Part shown: piece by piece, positions 33,488 to 42,223 of the stretch
Layout of the letters: every line of letters begins with the position of its first letter
Numbering within the stretch: position 1 is the stretch's first letter
Source of the DNA: Streptomyces sp. S465
GTDB taxonomy: Bacteria > Actinomycetota > Actinomycetes > Streptomycetales > Streptomycetaceae
Reading direction: 5' to 3'
Length of the DNA stretch: 64,000 nucleotides
Assembly: GCF_026898115.1 (NCBI RefSeq)
Contig: NZ_CP114036.1
Coordinates: 6,194,001 to 6,258,000 of the forward strand
The notes under the pieces: generated by a model
Database searches by the model: none
Told to the model about the DNA's origin: nothing
Seen by the model: the letters and a program-made list of their open reading frames with translations, nothing else
Made by a program: the position numbers and the translations under genes

Positions 33488-34474
33488 GTGAAGATCTTCG
33501 GCAAGGTACGGCACCGGCCGTCCGCCTCATGGCGGCAGGCCACGGACCGTGCGTTCACGCTCATCGGCGACGGCCGGTACGAGGACGCGGGCGCGCTGCT
33601 GACCCGCGCCGCCGACCTGGAGCCCTGGCTGTCGGAGTCCTGGTTCAATCTGGCGCTGCTGCACAAGTTCCGGCACGACTGGGAGCAGGCGCGCGCCGCG
33701 GGGCTGCGCGCGGTCGCGCTGCTGGACCGCGAGACGGGCGCTCCCGACTGGTGGAACGTGGGCATCGCGGCCACCGCGCTCCAGGACTGGCCGCTGGCCC
33801 GCCGTGCCTGGCAGGCGTACGGGCTGAAGGTGCCCGGAGAGGCGTCCGCGTCCGGGGAGCCGCTCGGCATGGAGCTGGGCAGCGCGGCGGTAAGGCTGTC
33901 ACCGGAGGGCGAGGCCGAGGTCGTCTGGGGCCGCCGGCTGGATCCGGCCCGGATCGAGGTGCTGTCCATCCCGCTGCCGTCGTCCGGGCGGCGCTGGGGC
34001 GAGGTGGTGCTGCACGACGGTGTGCCGCACGGTGAGCGCGTGACCTCCGCGGGCCCCGCCTATCCGGTCTTCGACGAGATCGAGCTGTGGGCGCCGTCCC
34101 CGGTGCCGACCTGGGTGGTGCTGCTGGAGGCGGCCACCGAGGCCGACCGGGACGCCCTGGAGCGGCTCGCCGCGGACGCGGGCTTCGCGGCCGAGGACTG
34201 GTCGTCGTCGGTGCGGCTGCTGTGCCGCTCCTGTTCGGAGAGCCGGATGCCCAGTGACGAGGGCGAGGGCGAGCACCTGGACCCGCACGACCACAGCGAG
34301 CCGGGCCACCCCGGCCCGCTGGGACACCGTATGGCGGGCTCGGGCTCGCTGTGGGTCCCCGAGCGCGAATGCGGTATCGCGGCGCCCGGCGGGCTGGTGC
34401 GGGGGCTGCTGGACGGCTGGGTCGCCGACAGCCCGGACACCCGGGAGTGGCGGGACCTGGAAGAGGTCTGCTGA
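33488..34474 (+). CDS. Tetratricopeptide-like repeat protein
   Basis: 328 residues from a GTG. Residues 12-115 form two to three TPR-like helical hairpins (FTLIGDGRYEDAGALLTRAADL, SWFNLALLHKFRHDWEQARAAG). The rest is an uncharacterised domain with CRSCSES, a single Cys pair, a His/Asp-rich segment around HLDPHDHSEPGHPGPLGH, and a closing CGIAAPGGLVRGLLDGW. Similar proteins are common in Streptomyces next to the sigR cluster. No function can be assigned. The 230 bases upstream contain no recognised gene. Confidence 0.75.
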   Translation: MKIFGKVRHRPSASWRQATDRAFTLIGDGRYEDAGALLTRAADLEPWLSESWFNLALLHKFRHDWEQARAAGLRAVALLDRETGAPDWWNVGIAATALQDWPLARRAWQAYGLKVPGEASASGEPLGMELGSAAVRLSPEGEAEVVWGRRLDPARIEVLSIPLPSSGRRWGEVVLHDGVPHGERVTSAGPAYPVFDEIELWAPSPVPTWVVLLEAATEADRDALERLAADAGFAAEDWSSSVRLLCRSCSESRMPSDEGEGEHLDPHDHSEPGHPGPLGHRMAGSGSLWVPERECGIAAPGGLVRGLLDGWVADSPDTREWRDLEEVC

Positions 34475-34612
34475 CCGTCCGCGTCGCTGAGCCCCACGTC
34501 CGCCGGCCGTCCGCCGGCCGCCCCTCGGGGCGGCTCGCCCCGCGCCCGGCCGCGTCGTGCCCGTACCCTGTAGGGCGACGCATCACGGTTGAGGGAAGGC
34601 ATACGGCGGACG

Positions 34613-35242
34613 ATGTCGCAGCAAGGTACGAAGCAGCAGGTGGACGACGAGTTCATCGTGGACACGGAGGACTGCGAGGAGCGCGAGCGGGCCTTCCGCG
34701 AGCGCGGCACCGCCCGCCCGATCACCGTTGTCGGCAATCCGGTCCTGCACCGGGAGTGCAAGGACGTGACCGTGTTCGACGACGAGCTGGCGCGGCTCGT
34801 CGACGACATGTTCGCCAGCCAGCGGGCGGCGGAGGGCGTGGGCCTGGCCGCCAACCAGATCGGTGTCGACCTCAAGGTCTTCGTCTACGACTGCATGGAC
34901 GACGAGGGCGTTCGCCATGTGGGCGTGGTGTGCAACCCGGTGCTGGACGAGCTGCCGGCCGAGCGCCGGGTGCTGGACGACTCCCATGAGGGCTGTCTGT
35001 CGGTCCCCACCGCCTACGCGTCCCTCGCCCGCCCCGACTACGCGGTGGTGCGCGGCCAGGACCTCGACGGCAAGCCGATCGCGGTGCGCGGCACCGGCTA
35101 TTTCGCGCGCTGTCTCCAGCACGAGACCGACCACCTCTACGGCTACCTCTACATCGACCGGCTCTCCAAGCGCGACCGTAAGGACGCGCTGAAGCAGATG
35201 GCCGAGGGCACCGCCCGCTATGAGACGGTGCCCAACGACTGA
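34613..35242 (+). CDS. def: Peptide deformylase
   Basis: 209 residues. It removes the formyl group from nascent proteins. All three family motifs are intact: GVGLAANQIG (75-84), EGCLSVP (126-132, with the metal-binding Cys128) and HETDH (170-174, HExxH). The ATG at 34613 has GAGGGAAGG upstream; an in-frame codon at 34589 is possible but lacks a ribosome site. The N-terminal 35 residues are an acidic extension seen in actinobacterial type I enzymes. A bidirectional terminator separates it from nrdB. Confidence 0.95.
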   Translation: MSQQGTKQQVDDEFIVDTEDCEERERAFRERGTARPITVVGNPVLHRECKDVTVFDDELARLVDDMFASQRAAEGVGLAANQIGVDLKVFVYDCMDDEGVRHVGVVCNPVLDELPAERRVLDDSHEGCLSVPTAYASLARPDYAVVRGQDLDGKPIAVRGTGYFARCLQHETDHLYGYLYIDRLSKRDRKDALKQMAEGTARYETVPND

Positions 35243-35255
35243 GCGTGCCGTATCT

Positions 35256-35293
35256 CACAGGGCCGGACACCCGCCGCGGGGTCCGGCCCTGTG
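35256..35293. terminator. Bidirectional terminator between def and nrdB
   Basis: Perfect 13-bp stem (CACAGGGCCGGAC and its complement) with a 12-base loop, placed between the convergent stops of def (35242) and nrdB (35320). Confidence 0.8.
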
Positions 35294-35319
35294 TCATGAG
35301 GGCGGGCTCGGAAGGCCGC

Positions 35320-36330
35320 TCAGAAGTCGTCGTCGAAGGCGACCGAGCCCTCGACCGCGACCTGGTAGGCCGAGGCGCGGCGCTCGAAGAAGTTGGTCAG
35401 CTCCTGGACGTTCTGGAGTTCCATGAAGGAGAACGGGTTCTCGGAGCCGAAGACCGCGGGGAAGCCGAGGCGCTGGAGGCGCTGGTCGGCCACGCACTGG
35501 AGGTATTCCCGCATCGACGCGGTGTTCATCCCCGGCAGCCCGTCCCCGCACAGATCGCGGGCGAATTGCAGCTCCGCCTCGACGGCCTCCTTCAGCATGT
35601 CGGTGACCTGCCGCTGGAGCTCGTCGTCGAACAGGTCCGGCTCCTCCTCGCGGACGGTGTCCACGACCGAGAAGGCGAACTCCATGTGCATCGACTCGTC
35701 GCGGAACACCCAGTTGGTGCCCGTCGCCAGGCCGTGCAGCAGTCCGCGCGAGCGGAACCAGTAGACGTAGGCGAAGGCGCCGTAGAAGAACAGCCCCTCG
35801 ATACAGGCCGCGAAGCAGATCAGATTGAGCAGGAAACGGCGGCGGTCGTCCTTGGTCTCCAGCCGATCGATCTTCTCCACCGAGTCCATCCAGCGGAAGC
35901 AGAACTCCGCCTTCTCCCGGATGGAGGGGATGTTCTCGACGGCGGCGAAGGCCGCGGCGCGGTCGTCCGGATCGGGGAGGTAGGTGTCCAGCAGCGTCAG
36001 ATAGAACTGGACGTGCACCGCCTCCTCGAAGAGCTGCCGCGAGAGGTACAGCCGCGCCTCGGGGGAGTTGATGTGCTTGTAGAGCGTCAGCACCAGGTTG
36101 TTGGCCACGATCGAGTCGCCGGTAGCGAAGAAGGCGACCAGACGGCCGATCAGATGTTGTTCACCGGGGGAGAGTTTGGCGAGGTCGGCGATGTCCGAGT
36201 GGAGGTCGACCTCCTCCACGGTCCAGGTGTTCTTGATCGCGTCGCGGTAGCGGTCGTAGAACTGCGGGTACCGCATCGGCCGCAGGGTCAGTTCGAAGCC
36301 CGGGTCGAGCAGGTTCTTGGTGTCACTCAT
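35320..36330 (-). CDS. nrdB: Class Ia ribonucleotide reductase beta subunit
   Basis: 336 residues. It carries the diiron-tyrosyl radical used by NrdA to reduce ribonucleotides. Metal ligands and radical residue are readable by comparison with E. coli NrdB: D72 in GDSIV, then E103, H106 and Y110 in FEEAVHVQFY, and later FRDESMHMEF. The C-terminus ends SVAFDDDF, the tail that docks in NrdA. The start ATG is two bases after the nrdA stop, so they are one operon. In S. coelicolor a third gene, nrdS, follows; here a terminator and the convergent def gene follow instead. Confidence 0.95.
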   Translation of the reverse strand: MSDTKNLLDPGFELTLRPMRYPQFYDRYRDAIKNTWTVEEVDLHSDIADLAKLSPGEQHLIGRLVAFFATGDSIVANNLVLTLYKHINSPEARLYLSRQLFEEAVHVQFYLTLLDTYLPDPDDRAAAFAAVENIPSIREKAEFCFRWMDSVEKIDRLETKDDRRRFLLNLICFAACIEGLFFYGAFAYVYWFRSRGLLHGLATGTNWVFRDESMHMEFAFSVVDTVREEEPDLFDDELQRQVTDMLKEAVEAELQFARDLCGDGLPGMNTASMREYLQCVADQRLQRLGFPAVFGSENPFSFMELQNVQELTNFFERRASAYQVAVEGSVAFDDDF

Positions 36331-36332
36331 GG

Positions 36333-38765
36333 TTACTGGCAGGCCTCGCAGGACTCGGGGTTTTCCAGGGAGCAGGCGATGACCTCGGGGCCGGCGGTCG
36401 CCTGCTGGGCGGGGACGGGGACGGGGGCAGGGGCAGGGGCGGTGGCCGCGGCCCCGCCGCGTGCGCTCTGGGCGATCCGGGTGGCCGGACGTGAGCGCAG
36501 GTAGTACGTGGTCTTGATGCCGCGCTTCCAGGCGTACACGTACATCGAGCTGAGCTTGCCGATGGTCGGCGAGGCCATGAAGAGGTTCAGCGACTGGCTC
36601 TGGTCCAGGTACGGGGTGCGGGCCGCCGCCATGTCGATCAGGGCCCGCTGCGGGATCTCCCACGCCGTGCGGTACAGCTCCCGTACGTCGGCGGGCACCC
36701 AGGTGAGGTCCTGCACCGAGCCGCTGGAATCGCGCAGTGCCTCCCGGGTCCGGGCGTCCCAGACGCCCAGCTTCTTGAGGTCGTCCACGAGGTAGGAGTT
36801 GACCTGGAGGAACTCCCCGCTGAGCGTTTCGCGCTTGAAGAGGTTGGAGACCTGCGGCTCGATGCACTCGTAGACGCCCGCGATGGAGGCGATGGTCGCG
36901 GTCGGCGCGATCGCCAGCAGCAGCGAGTTCCGCATCCCGGATGTCGCCATCCGGGTGCGCAGCGCCTGCCAGCGCTCCGGCCAGGTGGCCACCGCGTCCG
37001 GGTAGTGGTCCGGGTGCAGCACACCGCGTGCGGTGCGGGTCTCGGACCAGGCGGGGAGCGGGCCGTGGCGCTCGGCGAGCTCACAGGACGCCTCGTAGGC
37101 GGCGAGCATGATGCGCTCGGAGATCCGGGTGGACAGCTCCTTGGCCTCGGGCGAGTCGAACGGCAGCCGCAGCCGGAAGAAGACGTCCTGGAGCCCCATG
37201 AGGCCCAGGCCCACCGGACGCCAGCGGGCGTTGGAGGCCCCCGCCTCCTGGGTGGGGTAGAAGTTGATGTCCACCACGCGGTCGAGGAAGGTCACGGCGG
37301 TGTGGACGGTGGCGTCCAGGCGCTCCCAGTCCATCTGCCCGTCCGCGCCGAGGTGCGCGGCGAGGTTGACCGACCCGAGGTTGCACACGGCGGTCTCGCC
37401 GTCGTCGGTGACCTCCAGGATCTCGGTGCACAGGTTCGAGGAGTGGACGACCCGGCCGGGCTCGGCGGTCTGGTTGGCGGTGCGGTTGGCGGCGTCCTTG
37501 AAGGTCATCCAGCCGTTGCCGGTCTGCGCGAGGGTGCGCATCATCCGGGCGTACAGCTGGCGGGCCGGGACCCGCTTGACCGCCTTCCCCTCGGCCTCGG
37601 CCTTCCGGTACGCGGCGTCGAACTCCTCGCCCCACAGGTCCACCAGCTCGGGGGCGTCGGACGGGGAGAACAGCGACCAGTCGGCGTCCGCCTCGACCCG
37701 GCGCATGAACTCGTCCGGGATCCAGTGGGCGATGTTGAGGTTGTGGGTGCGGCGGGCGTCCTCGCCCGTGTTGTCCCGCAGCTCCAGGAACTCCTCGAGG
37801 TCCGCGTGCCAGCTCTCCAGGTAGACGCAGGCCGCGCCCTTGCGCCGGCCGCCCTGGTTGACGGCGGCCACCGAGGCGTCGAGCGTGCGCAGGAACGGCA
37901 CGATGCCGCCGGAGTGCCCGTTGGTGCCCCGGATCAGCGAACCGCGGGCCCGGATGCGGGAGTAGGACAGGCCGATGCCGCCCGCGTGCTTCGACAGCCG
38001 CGCCACCTGGTGGTAGCGGTGGTAGATGGAGTCCAGCTCGTCCAGCGGGGAGTCCAGCAGATAGCAGGACGACATCTGGGGATGCCGGGTGCCGGAGTTG
38101 AACAGCGTGGGGGAGCTGGGCAGGTACGACAGCGTGCTGGTGAGCCGGTACAGCTCGGCCACGTCGTCCAATGCCCGCTCCGAGAGGTCCTCGGCGAGCC
38201 CGCAGGCCACGCGCAGCAGGAAGTGCTGCGGGGTCTCGATCACCTGGCGGGTGAGCGGGTGGCGCAGCAGGTAGCGGCTGTAGAGGGTGCGCAGTCCGAA
38301 GTAGCCGAAGCGGTCGTCGGCGCCGTCGGCCAGGGCCCGCTCCACCAGCGCGTCCAGCCGCCCGGCGTGGGTGGCGGCGAACTCCGCGGTGGAGTCGGCG
38401 ATCAGGCCCTCGCGGTGGCCCACGGCCACGGAGCCGGAGAAGGAGACCGCGCCCTGCCCGGCCGCCTCCTGGGTGATGGTGACCGCCAGCAGCCGCGCGG
38501 CCAGCCGCGAGTACTCCGGTTCCTCGGCGATCAGCCCGGCCGCCGCCTCGGTCGCGAGGGTGCGCAACTCCGCCTCGTCCGAACCGGGATGGCGGCCGCG
38601 CAGGGCGGCGGCCGCGACCTTTCCGGGGTCGGTGGCGGGCAGGTCGGCGGTGAGGCCGGTGAGGGTCCGCAGCAGGGCGGTCCCGGGCGCGTCGCCCGCT
38701 GCCCGGGGAACCGCTGCCTGAGAATCCGCCTGTTGTGAAACCGGATCGGCGGGCGCGATGGTCAC
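36333..38765 (-). CDS. nrdA: Class Ia ribonucleotide reductase alpha subunit
   Basis: 810 residues from the GTG at 38765, which follows GAGGGAGAG. Catalytic landmarks are SSCYLLD (first redox Cys), HSSNLCTEILEV (thiyl-radical Cys and catalytic Glu), CNLGSVNL (second redox Cys) and the mobile C-terminal CEACQ pair reduced by thioredoxin. TATIASIAGVYECIEPQVSN is also typical. The N-terminal 60 residues show no clear VxKRDG of the ATP-cone, so allosteric activity control is uncertain. The open frame continues upstream without a stop, but that part covers the riboswitch leader. Expression is expected to answer to NrdR and cobalamin. Confidence 0.95.
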   Translation of the reverse strand: MTIAPADPVSQQADSQAAVPRAAGDAPGTALLRTLTGLTADLPATDPGKVAAAALRGRHPGSDEAELRTLATEAAAGLIAEEPEYSRLAARLLAVTITQEAAGQGAVSFSGSVAVGHREGLIADSTAEFAATHAGRLDALVERALADGADDRFGYFGLRTLYSRYLLRHPLTRQVIETPQHFLLRVACGLAEDLSERALDDVAELYRLTSTLSYLPSSPTLFNSGTRHPQMSSCYLLDSPLDELDSIYHRYHQVARLSKHAGGIGLSYSRIRARGSLIRGTNGHSGGIVPFLRTLDASVAAVNQGGRRKGAACVYLESWHADLEEFLELRDNTGEDARRTHNLNIAHWIPDEFMRRVEADADWSLFSPSDAPELVDLWGEEFDAAYRKAEAEGKAVKRVPARQLYARMMRTLAQTGNGWMTFKDAANRTANQTAEPGRVVHSSNLCTEILEVTDDGETAVCNLGSVNLAAHLGADGQMDWERLDATVHTAVTFLDRVVDINFYPTQEAGASNARWRPVGLGLMGLQDVFFRLRLPFDSPEAKELSTRISERIMLAAYEASCELAERHGPLPAWSETRTARGVLHPDHYPDAVATWPERWQALRTRMATSGMRNSLLLAIAPTATIASIAGVYECIEPQVSNLFKRETLSGEFLQVNSYLVDDLKKLGVWDARTREALRDSSGSVQDLTWVPADVRELYRTAWEIPQRALIDMAAARTPYLDQSQSLNLFMASPTIGKLSSMYVYAWKRGIKTTYYLRSRPATRIAQSARGGAAATAPAPAPVPVPAQQATAGPEVIACSLENPESCEACQ

Positions 38766-38776
38766 TGAAGTGCTCT

Positions 38777-38802
38777 CCCTCGCTCGGCTGAGGCCACGAG
38801 GG
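38777..38802 (-). promoter_or_regulatory. Hairpin masking the nrdA ribosome-binding site
   Basis: CCCTCG (38802-38797) can pair with CGAGGG (38782-38777) in the nrdA leader. The 3' arm overlaps the Shine-Dalgarno GAGGGAGAG, and GGC/GCC inside extends the stem. It could be the expression platform of the cobalamin riboswitch; inference only. Confidence 0.5.
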
Positions 38803-38907
38803 GGGGCGATGGGCGCGCGCGGGCATGCCGGTGCCGCACTCCTCGTACGCCGGGCACACCACGCAGCGTCCATCGGCCCAACCCACGAGGCCGGGGGACG
38901 TGTTCTG

Positions 38908-39015
38908 AACGGCCGTCGGCAGGTGCTCGGACTCATGGGTACGCCGCATAAGCGCACACATACACCGTTGCGGGACAGTTCCGGATTCGCACCGGATTCC
39001 CCTGCGGCGACAGCG
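38908..39015 (-). promoter_or_regulatory. Cobalamin (AdoCbl) riboswitch upstream of nrdAB
   Basis: On the minus strand the leader shows the core of a cobalamin riboswitch: CCGGTGCGAATCCGG (38995-38981) followed by AACTGTCCCGCAAC (38980-38967), then the B12 box GAGTCCGAGCACCTGCC (38934-38918). GCAGG upstream pairs with CCTGC of the B12 box. A B12 riboswitch controlling class Ia nrdABS is established in S. coelicolor, where it shuts the oxygen-dependent enzyme off when cobalamin can feed the class II enzyme. The outer limits are estimated to about 10 bases. Confidence 0.92.
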
Positions 39016-39023
39016 AGCATGAG

Positions 39024-39068
39024 CATACATCTTGTGTCGGCCGGCGCACGTGCCCCCACATGTTGTGT
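39024..39068 (-). promoter_or_regulatory. Pair of NrdR boxes in the nrdA promoter region
   Basis: Read on the minus strand, ACACAACATGTGGG (39068-39055) and ACACAAGATGTATG (39037-39024) both resemble the NrdR box. They are exactly 31 bases apart, the three-helical-turn spacing usual for NrdR pairs. TATGCT overlapping the second box is a possible -10 element. NrdR is the nucleotide-sensing repressor of ribonucleotide reductase genes; its gene is not in the window. Confidence 0.75.
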
Positions 39069-39097
39069 CGGGAGGTGCGGAGTTTCGTGCGAATGTG

Positions 39098-40606
39098 CTA
39101 GTGCGTTCCGTAGGCGGCCCATGACCTGGGGCCCGTCGCGCGCCATCCGTCGAGCGCCTCGTCGAGCCGGGCGCGGTAGCCGGCGTAGCCGTCCTCGAAG
39201 AGCTCGCGGAGATCCGCACGGGGTTCGACGGTGCGCGCGTCGGCCTGCCAGCGCTCCGCGTCGACCGGGTCGCCGAGGGCCCGCCAGGCGACCGCCACCG
39301 CGCCCCGCGCACCCACCTCGGGCTCGTTCGGGATGCGCACCGGGCGGCCGATGACATCGGCGAACAGCCGGGCCCACGCCGTGGACCGGGTGCCGCCGCC
39401 GCACAGCGCCAGGCCCGCGGAGAGCCCGGCGGCCTCCAGGCAGTGGCGTGCGGCGTAGGCGACGGCTTCGCAGACCGCGCGGACCGCGTCGGCGCGGGTG
39501 GCGCCCAGTGTGAGCCCGTCCAGCCGCCCCCGCGCGGCGGGTTCCACGAACGGCGCGCGCTCCCCGGCGCCGGACAGGAAGGGCAGCGCGGTCACGCCGT
39601 TGGCGCCGGGCGGTGCGGCCTCGAGTATCGCGTCCAGCTCGGCCGTGGTCGCGCCGGTGAACTCCAGCACCCACTCCAGGGCCGCGGTGCCGACCATCGC
39701 GGGCATGGCGCGCAGCCAGCGGTCCGGATCGGGGGTGCACAGCCACATCCCCGCCGGATCGCCGGCCGGGTCGATCCGCGCGCTGTCGGTGAGTACCTGG
39801 CTGGCCAGGGTGGTGCCGACGATCAGCAACCCGTCGCCCACCTCGCGCACCCCGCTGCCGATGGCGCAGGCCGGGAGGTCGTACGGGCCCGCCGTGACCG
39901 GCAGCCCGGCCGGCAGTCCCAGCAGCCGCGCGCCCGCCCCGTCCAGCCGCGCGACCGCGCCCGGGGCGGCGGGCGGCGGCAACAGCCGGGCGTATGCGGC
40001 GATGCCGCACACGTCCAGGGCCTGGGTCACGTACTGACGGGTGGTCACGTCCAGGAACGGCAGTGAGGCGTCGGAGGCGTCCACGCCGATGACGCCGGTC
40101 AGCCGCTGGGCGACCGCGTCCACGCAGTAGCCCGCGACCTCGGCCCGCGCCAGGGCCTCCGGCTCGTGCTCGGCCAGCCAGGCCAGCAGCGGGGCGTGGC
40201 AGCCGGGGAACACCCCCGAGCCGGTGAGGGCGTACAGCGCCCGCAGGGTGCCGTCCTCGCCCCAGCGGGCCACGGTGTCGCCCGCCCTGCCGTCCATCCA
40301 GGAGATCGGCGGACGCACCGCCCGGCCCGCCGCGTCCCGCAGCCACATGCCGTCCCCCTGGCCGGTGAGCGCGAGTGCGGCCGGCGGGCCGGGGAGGGCG
40401 GCGGCGACCTCCCGGCACACCTCGCCGACCGTGCGCAGCACGTCCTCCAGGTCCTGCTCCACCCGGCCGCCGGGCAGCCGCTCCAGCCGGCTGGGGCGGC
40501 TCGCGGAGGCCACCGCCCGGCCGTCCCGGCCGAAGGCCACGGCCTTGGTGACGGAGGTGCCGACGTCGACTCCGATGATCACGTCGTGGGCGGCGAGGAC
40601 GCGCAT
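39098..40606 (-). CDS. FGGY-family carbohydrate kinase
   Basis: 502 residues. The ATP/sugar-binding N-terminal lobe has VIIGVDVGTSVTKAVAFG, and ALTGQGDGMWL and PPISWMDGRA follow, as in xylulokinase-like enzymes. The C-terminal lobe has AVAYAARHCLEA and LALCGGGTRSTAWARLFADV. Sugar or polyol specificity is not readable. The ATG at 40606 has GGAAGG upstream; earlier codons are repetitive sequence. It diverges from the phosphatase-regulator-kinase genes across a short region containing an inverted repeat that may be the DeoR-type operator, so it is probably co-regulated with them. Its 3' end reaches to 30 bases from the nrdA control region. Confidence 0.85.
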   Translation of the reverse strand: MRVLAAHDVIIGVDVGTSVTKAVAFGRDGRAVASASRPSRLERLPGGRVEQDLEDVLRTVGEVCREVAAALPGPPAALALTGQGDGMWLRDAAGRAVRPPISWMDGRAGDTVARWGEDGTLRALYALTGSGVFPGCHAPLLAWLAEHEPEALARAEVAGYCVDAVAQRLTGVIGVDASDASLPFLDVTTRQYVTQALDVCGIAAYARLLPPPAAPGAVARLDGAGARLLGLPAGLPVTAGPYDLPACAIGSGVREVGDGLLIVGTTLASQVLTDSARIDPAGDPAGMWLCTPDPDRWLRAMPAMVGTAALEWVLEFTGATTAELDAILEAAPPGANGVTALPFLSGAGERAPFVEPAARGRLDGLTLGATRADAVRAVCEAVAYAARHCLEAAGLSAGLALCGGGTRSTAWARLFADVIGRPVRIPNEPEVGARGAVAVAWRALGDPVDAERWQADARTVEPRADLRELFEDGYAGYRARLDEALDGWRATGPRSWAAYGTH

Positions 40607-40697
40607 GGGTGGCCTTCCTTCCGGCGTGCTTCGGGGTGTGCTTCGGCGTAGGTCCGGGTGTTCTTCCGGGTGTTCTTCGGCGTTCCATAACACGGGC

Positions 40698-40717
40698 GAT
40701 GCTAGATTTAACATCTA
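40698..40717. promoter_or_regulatory. Candidate operator of the DeoR-type regulator (divergent promoter)
   Basis: A perfect inverted repeat TAGAT-N5-ATCTA (40703-40717) lies between the divergent kinase and phosphatase genes. It contains TTAACATC, found again in inverse orientation before the second kinase gene at 42231. AT-rich octamers like this are rare in the GC-rich background. Confidence 0.55.
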
Positions 40718-40757
40718 CAACTTGATCAGACAATGCCCGACACAGGGGAGGCCCCGG

Positions 40758-41390
40758 ATGAGCGCCCGACTGCTGCTCGTACGCCACGGCGAGACCGTGT
40801 GGCACGCGGAGAACCGCTACGCCGGCACCTCCGACATCGACCTGACCGAACGGGGGCATCGCCAGGCCCGCGCGCTCGCCCGGTGGGCCGGGCGGCGCGG
40901 CGCGGACGCGGTGGTCTGTTCCCCGCTGAGCCGCGCCCGGCGGACGGCCGAGCCGGCGGCGCGGGCGCTGGGCCTGGTGCCCGAGGTGATCGAGGACCTG
41001 CGCGAGCTCGACTTCGGCTGGGGCGAGGGCCGCACCATCGCCGAGCTGGAGGCGGAGGACCCGGCCGCCGTCGCGGCGTTCCGGCGCGACCCCGAGACCG
41101 GTGCCTTCCCCGGTTCCGAGCCGCCCGGCCGGGCGGCGGCGCGGGCGGTGGCCGCCCTGCGCGGGCTCGCCGCCGCGCACGAGGGCGGCACGGTGCTCGT
41201 CGTCGCCCACAACTCCCTGCTGCGGCTGGCGCTGTGCGCGCTGCTCACCATCCCCGTCGGCCGCTATCGCCAGGTCTTCCCCCGGCTGGACAACGCGGCG
41301 GTGACCGAGGTCGAACTGGCCGGTGGGATGACGGCGCTGCGCTCCCTGAACGTGCCCACGGAGACCGTTCCGGCGGCCGGTGCGGAATGA
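40758..41390 (+). CDS. Histidine phosphatase family protein (phosphoglycerate-mutase-like)
   Basis: 210 residues. The phosphohistidine motif LLVRHGETVW is at residues 6-15 (His10). The second catalytic block is VVCSPLSRARRTAEP and the C-terminal His is in VLVVAHNSLLRL. The body fits a broad-specificity sugar-phosphate phosphatase of the branch that includes CobC and Gpm-like proteins. ATG start with GGGGAGG. The stop overlaps the DeoR gene start (ATGA), placing them in one operon. In this context it may remove phosphate from an intermediate made by the neighbouring kinases. Confidence 0.85.
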   Translation: MSARLLLVRHGETVWHAENRYAGTSDIDLTERGHRQARALARWAGRRGADAVVCSPLSRARRTAEPAARALGLVPEVIEDLRELDFGWGEGRTIAELEAEDPAAVAAFRRDPETGAFPGSEPPGRAAARAVAALRGLAAAHEGGTVLVVAHNSLLRLALCALLTIPVGRYRQVFPRLDNAAVTEVELAGGMTALRSLNVPTETVPAAGAE

Positions 41391-42223
41391 TTTCCGGCAT
41401 GACCGCGACCGGAGCGCCCGGCGGCCGGACCCACCCCCAGGCCCACCCCCAGGCCCGCCCCCAGGACGCGCGCAGACAGCTGATCACCGAGTACGTCCTG
41501 GAACACGCCACCGCCACCGCGGCCGAGCTGGCCGGGCTCACCGGGGTCAGCCTGATGACGGTGCACCGCGACCTGGACGAGCTGGCCAGGCTCGGTGTGC
41601 TGCGGAAGTTCCGGGGCGGCGTCTCGGCGCTGCCCTCGTCGGTCTTCGAGTCCAGCCTGGACTACCGGCTGGGCGTCAACCGCGCCGAGAAGGAGGCGGT
41701 CGCGGCGGCCGCAGCCGAGCTGGTCGAACCCGGTATGTCGGTGATGCTGGACGACTCCACGACCGCGCTCGCCCTGGCCCGGCTGCTCGTCGACGCCGCG
41801 CCGCTGACCGTGGTGACCAACGCCCGGCGGGTGCTGGAGGTCTTCGCCGGGGTGCCGCGGACCCGGCTGATCGGGCTCGGCGGGGAGTACTCCCACACCC
41901 ATGACTCGTTCCTCGGCGTGCCCTGCGCGGAGGCGATCGGGGGGCTGTCCGTGGACATGGTGCTGGTCAGCACCTCGGCGATGGACGCGCGCACCACCTA
42001 CCACCAGGAGCAGGACGTGGTGCTGGTCAAGCGGGCGATGCTCGCGGCCGGCAGCCGCAAGGTGCTGCTGATGGACGCCTCGAAGACCCGGCGCACGGCG
42101 CTGCACCGGCTGTGCCCGATGGACGACTTCGACCATCTGGTGGTGGACGACGGGATCGAGGCGGAGCTGCTGGGTGAGCTGCGGGAGCGGGTGGATGTGC
42201 GGGTCGCGGGGCCTGCTTCTTAA
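41387..42223 (+). CDS. DeoR/GlpR-family transcriptional repressor
   Basis: 278 residues. After a His/Gln/Pro-rich leader (PQAHPQARPQ), the DNA-binding helix-turn-helix is TAAELAGLTGVSLMTVHRDL with the family continuation LDELARLGVLRKFRGGV. The sugar-phosphate-sensing domain shows MLDDSTTALALARLL and LMDASKTRRTALHRL. The ATG overlaps the phosphatase stop; a start four codons later is possible. Its own targets are probably the two flanking kinases, given the shared TTAACATC elements at 40708 and 42231. Confidence 0.88.
   Translation: MISGMTATGAPGGRTHPQAHPQARPQDARRQLITEYVLEHATATAAELAGLTGVSLMTVHRDLDELARLGVLRKFRGGVSALPSSVFESSLDYRLGVNRAEKEAVAAAAAELVEPGMSVMLDDSTTALALARLLVDAAPLTVVTNARRVLEVFAGVPRTRLIGLGGEYSHTHDSFLGVPCAEAIGGLSVDMVLVSTSAMDARTTYHQEQDVVLVKRAMLAAGSRKVLLMDASKTRRTALHRLCPMDDFDHLVVDDGIEAELLGELRERVDVRVAGPAS

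Noticed and set aside
36333..41210. One 1625-residue protein continuing nrdA upstream
   Set aside because: The extra part would translate the riboswitch, NrdR boxes and the kinase gene in a wrong frame; the GTG at 38765 has a proper ribosome site and NrdA has normal length.
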